DNA of 6,050 nucleotides from Candidatus Aminicenantota bacterium (GTDB lineage Bacteria; Acidobacteriota; Aminicenantia; Aminicenantales; UBA8522): positions 5,696-11,745 of the forward strand of contig DQHV01000213.1 in NCBI GenBank assembly GCA_003524335.1. The letters run 5' to 3'. The translations under genes were made by a program, and so were the position numbers. The first letter of the stretch is position 1, and each line of letters starts with the position of its first letter. Of the stretch, positions 5,785-6,050 are shown piece after piece. The notes beneath the pieces were generated by a model. The model ran no database searches. It saw only the letters and a list, made by a program, of their open reading frames with translations, and was not told the origin of the DNA.

Positions 5785-6050
5785 TCACCTCGATTTGACA
5801 CCTCGGACAGCCGCCTCGATTAGGCGATAGGAGGCCCGCAAGGAATGGCCCTCCTTATCGCGTTCTCCGGAGGGAATGGAAGCAATCCCTATAGCGGCGG
5901 CTTTGGGCCAGGTGAACATCTTTTGGATGGCCGTCGCCAGCTCCCGGCTTGTCGGCCCCTCCGGCACAGTCAAGGGATGCCCGGATACCTCGGACGGTTC
6001 GAGCACGTCCATGTCGACATGGATGTAGATGACGTCGGTCAGACGGCTGA
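5785..6050 (-). CDS. Arginase/agmatinase/formiminoglutamase-family protein, C-terminal part (5' partial)
   Basis: The minus-strand frame is open to the right edge and ends at TGA 5787-5785; about 87 residues are visible. It contains YIHVDMDVLEP, matching the strand that supplies two aspartate ligands to the two-manganese centre of the ureohydrolase superfamily (usually D-x-D-x-x-DP; here EP replaces DP). A PEGPTSREL segment then stands in for the family's PGGL(T/S)-x-[RE]-E turn, followed by a strand (AAIGIASIPSGE) and a closing helix. The family hydrolyses guanidino or formimino groups from arginine, agmatine or formiminoglutamate. Substrate cannot be decided, because the first metal-binding histidine and specificity loops lie outside the window. 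An ATG at 6012 is internal. It is co-directional with the PEP/pyruvate-binding gene but 202 bases away, so a shared transcript is possible but not shown. Confidence 0.8.
   Translation of the reverse strand, partial: SRLTDVIYIHVDMDVLEPSEVSGHPLTVPEGPTSRELATAIQKMFTWPKAAAIGIASIPSGERDKEGHSLRASYRLIEAAVRGVKSR

Noticed and set aside
5645..5830. 61-codon plus-strand open frame in the gap
   Set aside because: It runs into the 3' end of the arginase-family gene on the other strand, is rich in R, P and S, and has no recognisable motif.
1..6050. CRISPR array, insertion sequence or attachment site
   Set aside because: No regularly spaced repeats, transposase motifs, terminal inverted repeats or flanking duplications were seen.

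Overview
The window is GC-rich bacterial DNA, tightly packed with genes. The OmpR-type response regulator, the second receiver protein and the lack of introns point to Bacteria. The combination of divergent PEP/pyruvate-binding proteins, a degenerate receiver and a formiminoglutamase/arginase-like gene suggests a poorly studied, deep-branching phylum. An Acidobacteriota/Aminicenantota-like source is only a guess; nothing in the window proves it.

Layout. Bases 3-677 (+) are the 3' end of a gene that enters from the left. It encodes the tail of a PEP/pyruvate-binding-family protein followed by a polymerase-beta-type nucleotidyltransferase domain. It converges on a minus-strand series that fills the rest of the window. 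Read in the direction of transcription, from right to left, this series is: the 3' end of an arginase-family gene (5785-6050); a 202-base gap with a possible promoter and a 23-bp imperfect tandem repeat; a divergent PEP/pyruvate-binding protein (3915-5582); a two-receiver signalling protein overlapping it by 8 bases (2480-3922); a 119-base AT-rich gap with a promoter-like sequence and 11-bp direct repeats; an OmpR/PhoB response regulator (1638-2360); an intrinsic terminator (1578-1616); and a metallophosphoesterase (698-1555).

How the genes may work together. The PEP/pyruvate-binding protein and the receiver protein are translationally coupled and probably act as partners. The former keeps the expected ATP-site residues but has no phosphohistidine domain and no PEP-binding barrel, so it is unlikely to be an ordinary PEP synthase or pyruvate phosphate dikinase. 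The receiver protein has a degenerate and an intact receiver domain, then two copies of a short W-L/LRP module. The OmpR regulator next door could supply transcriptional output. There is no histidine kinase in the window. With a second PEP/pyruvate-binding-family protein fused to a nucleotidyltransferase converging on the set, this looks like an undescribed signalling cassette built around PPDK_N-type domains. That reading is inference from gene order and motifs; what the cassette senses or does is unknown.
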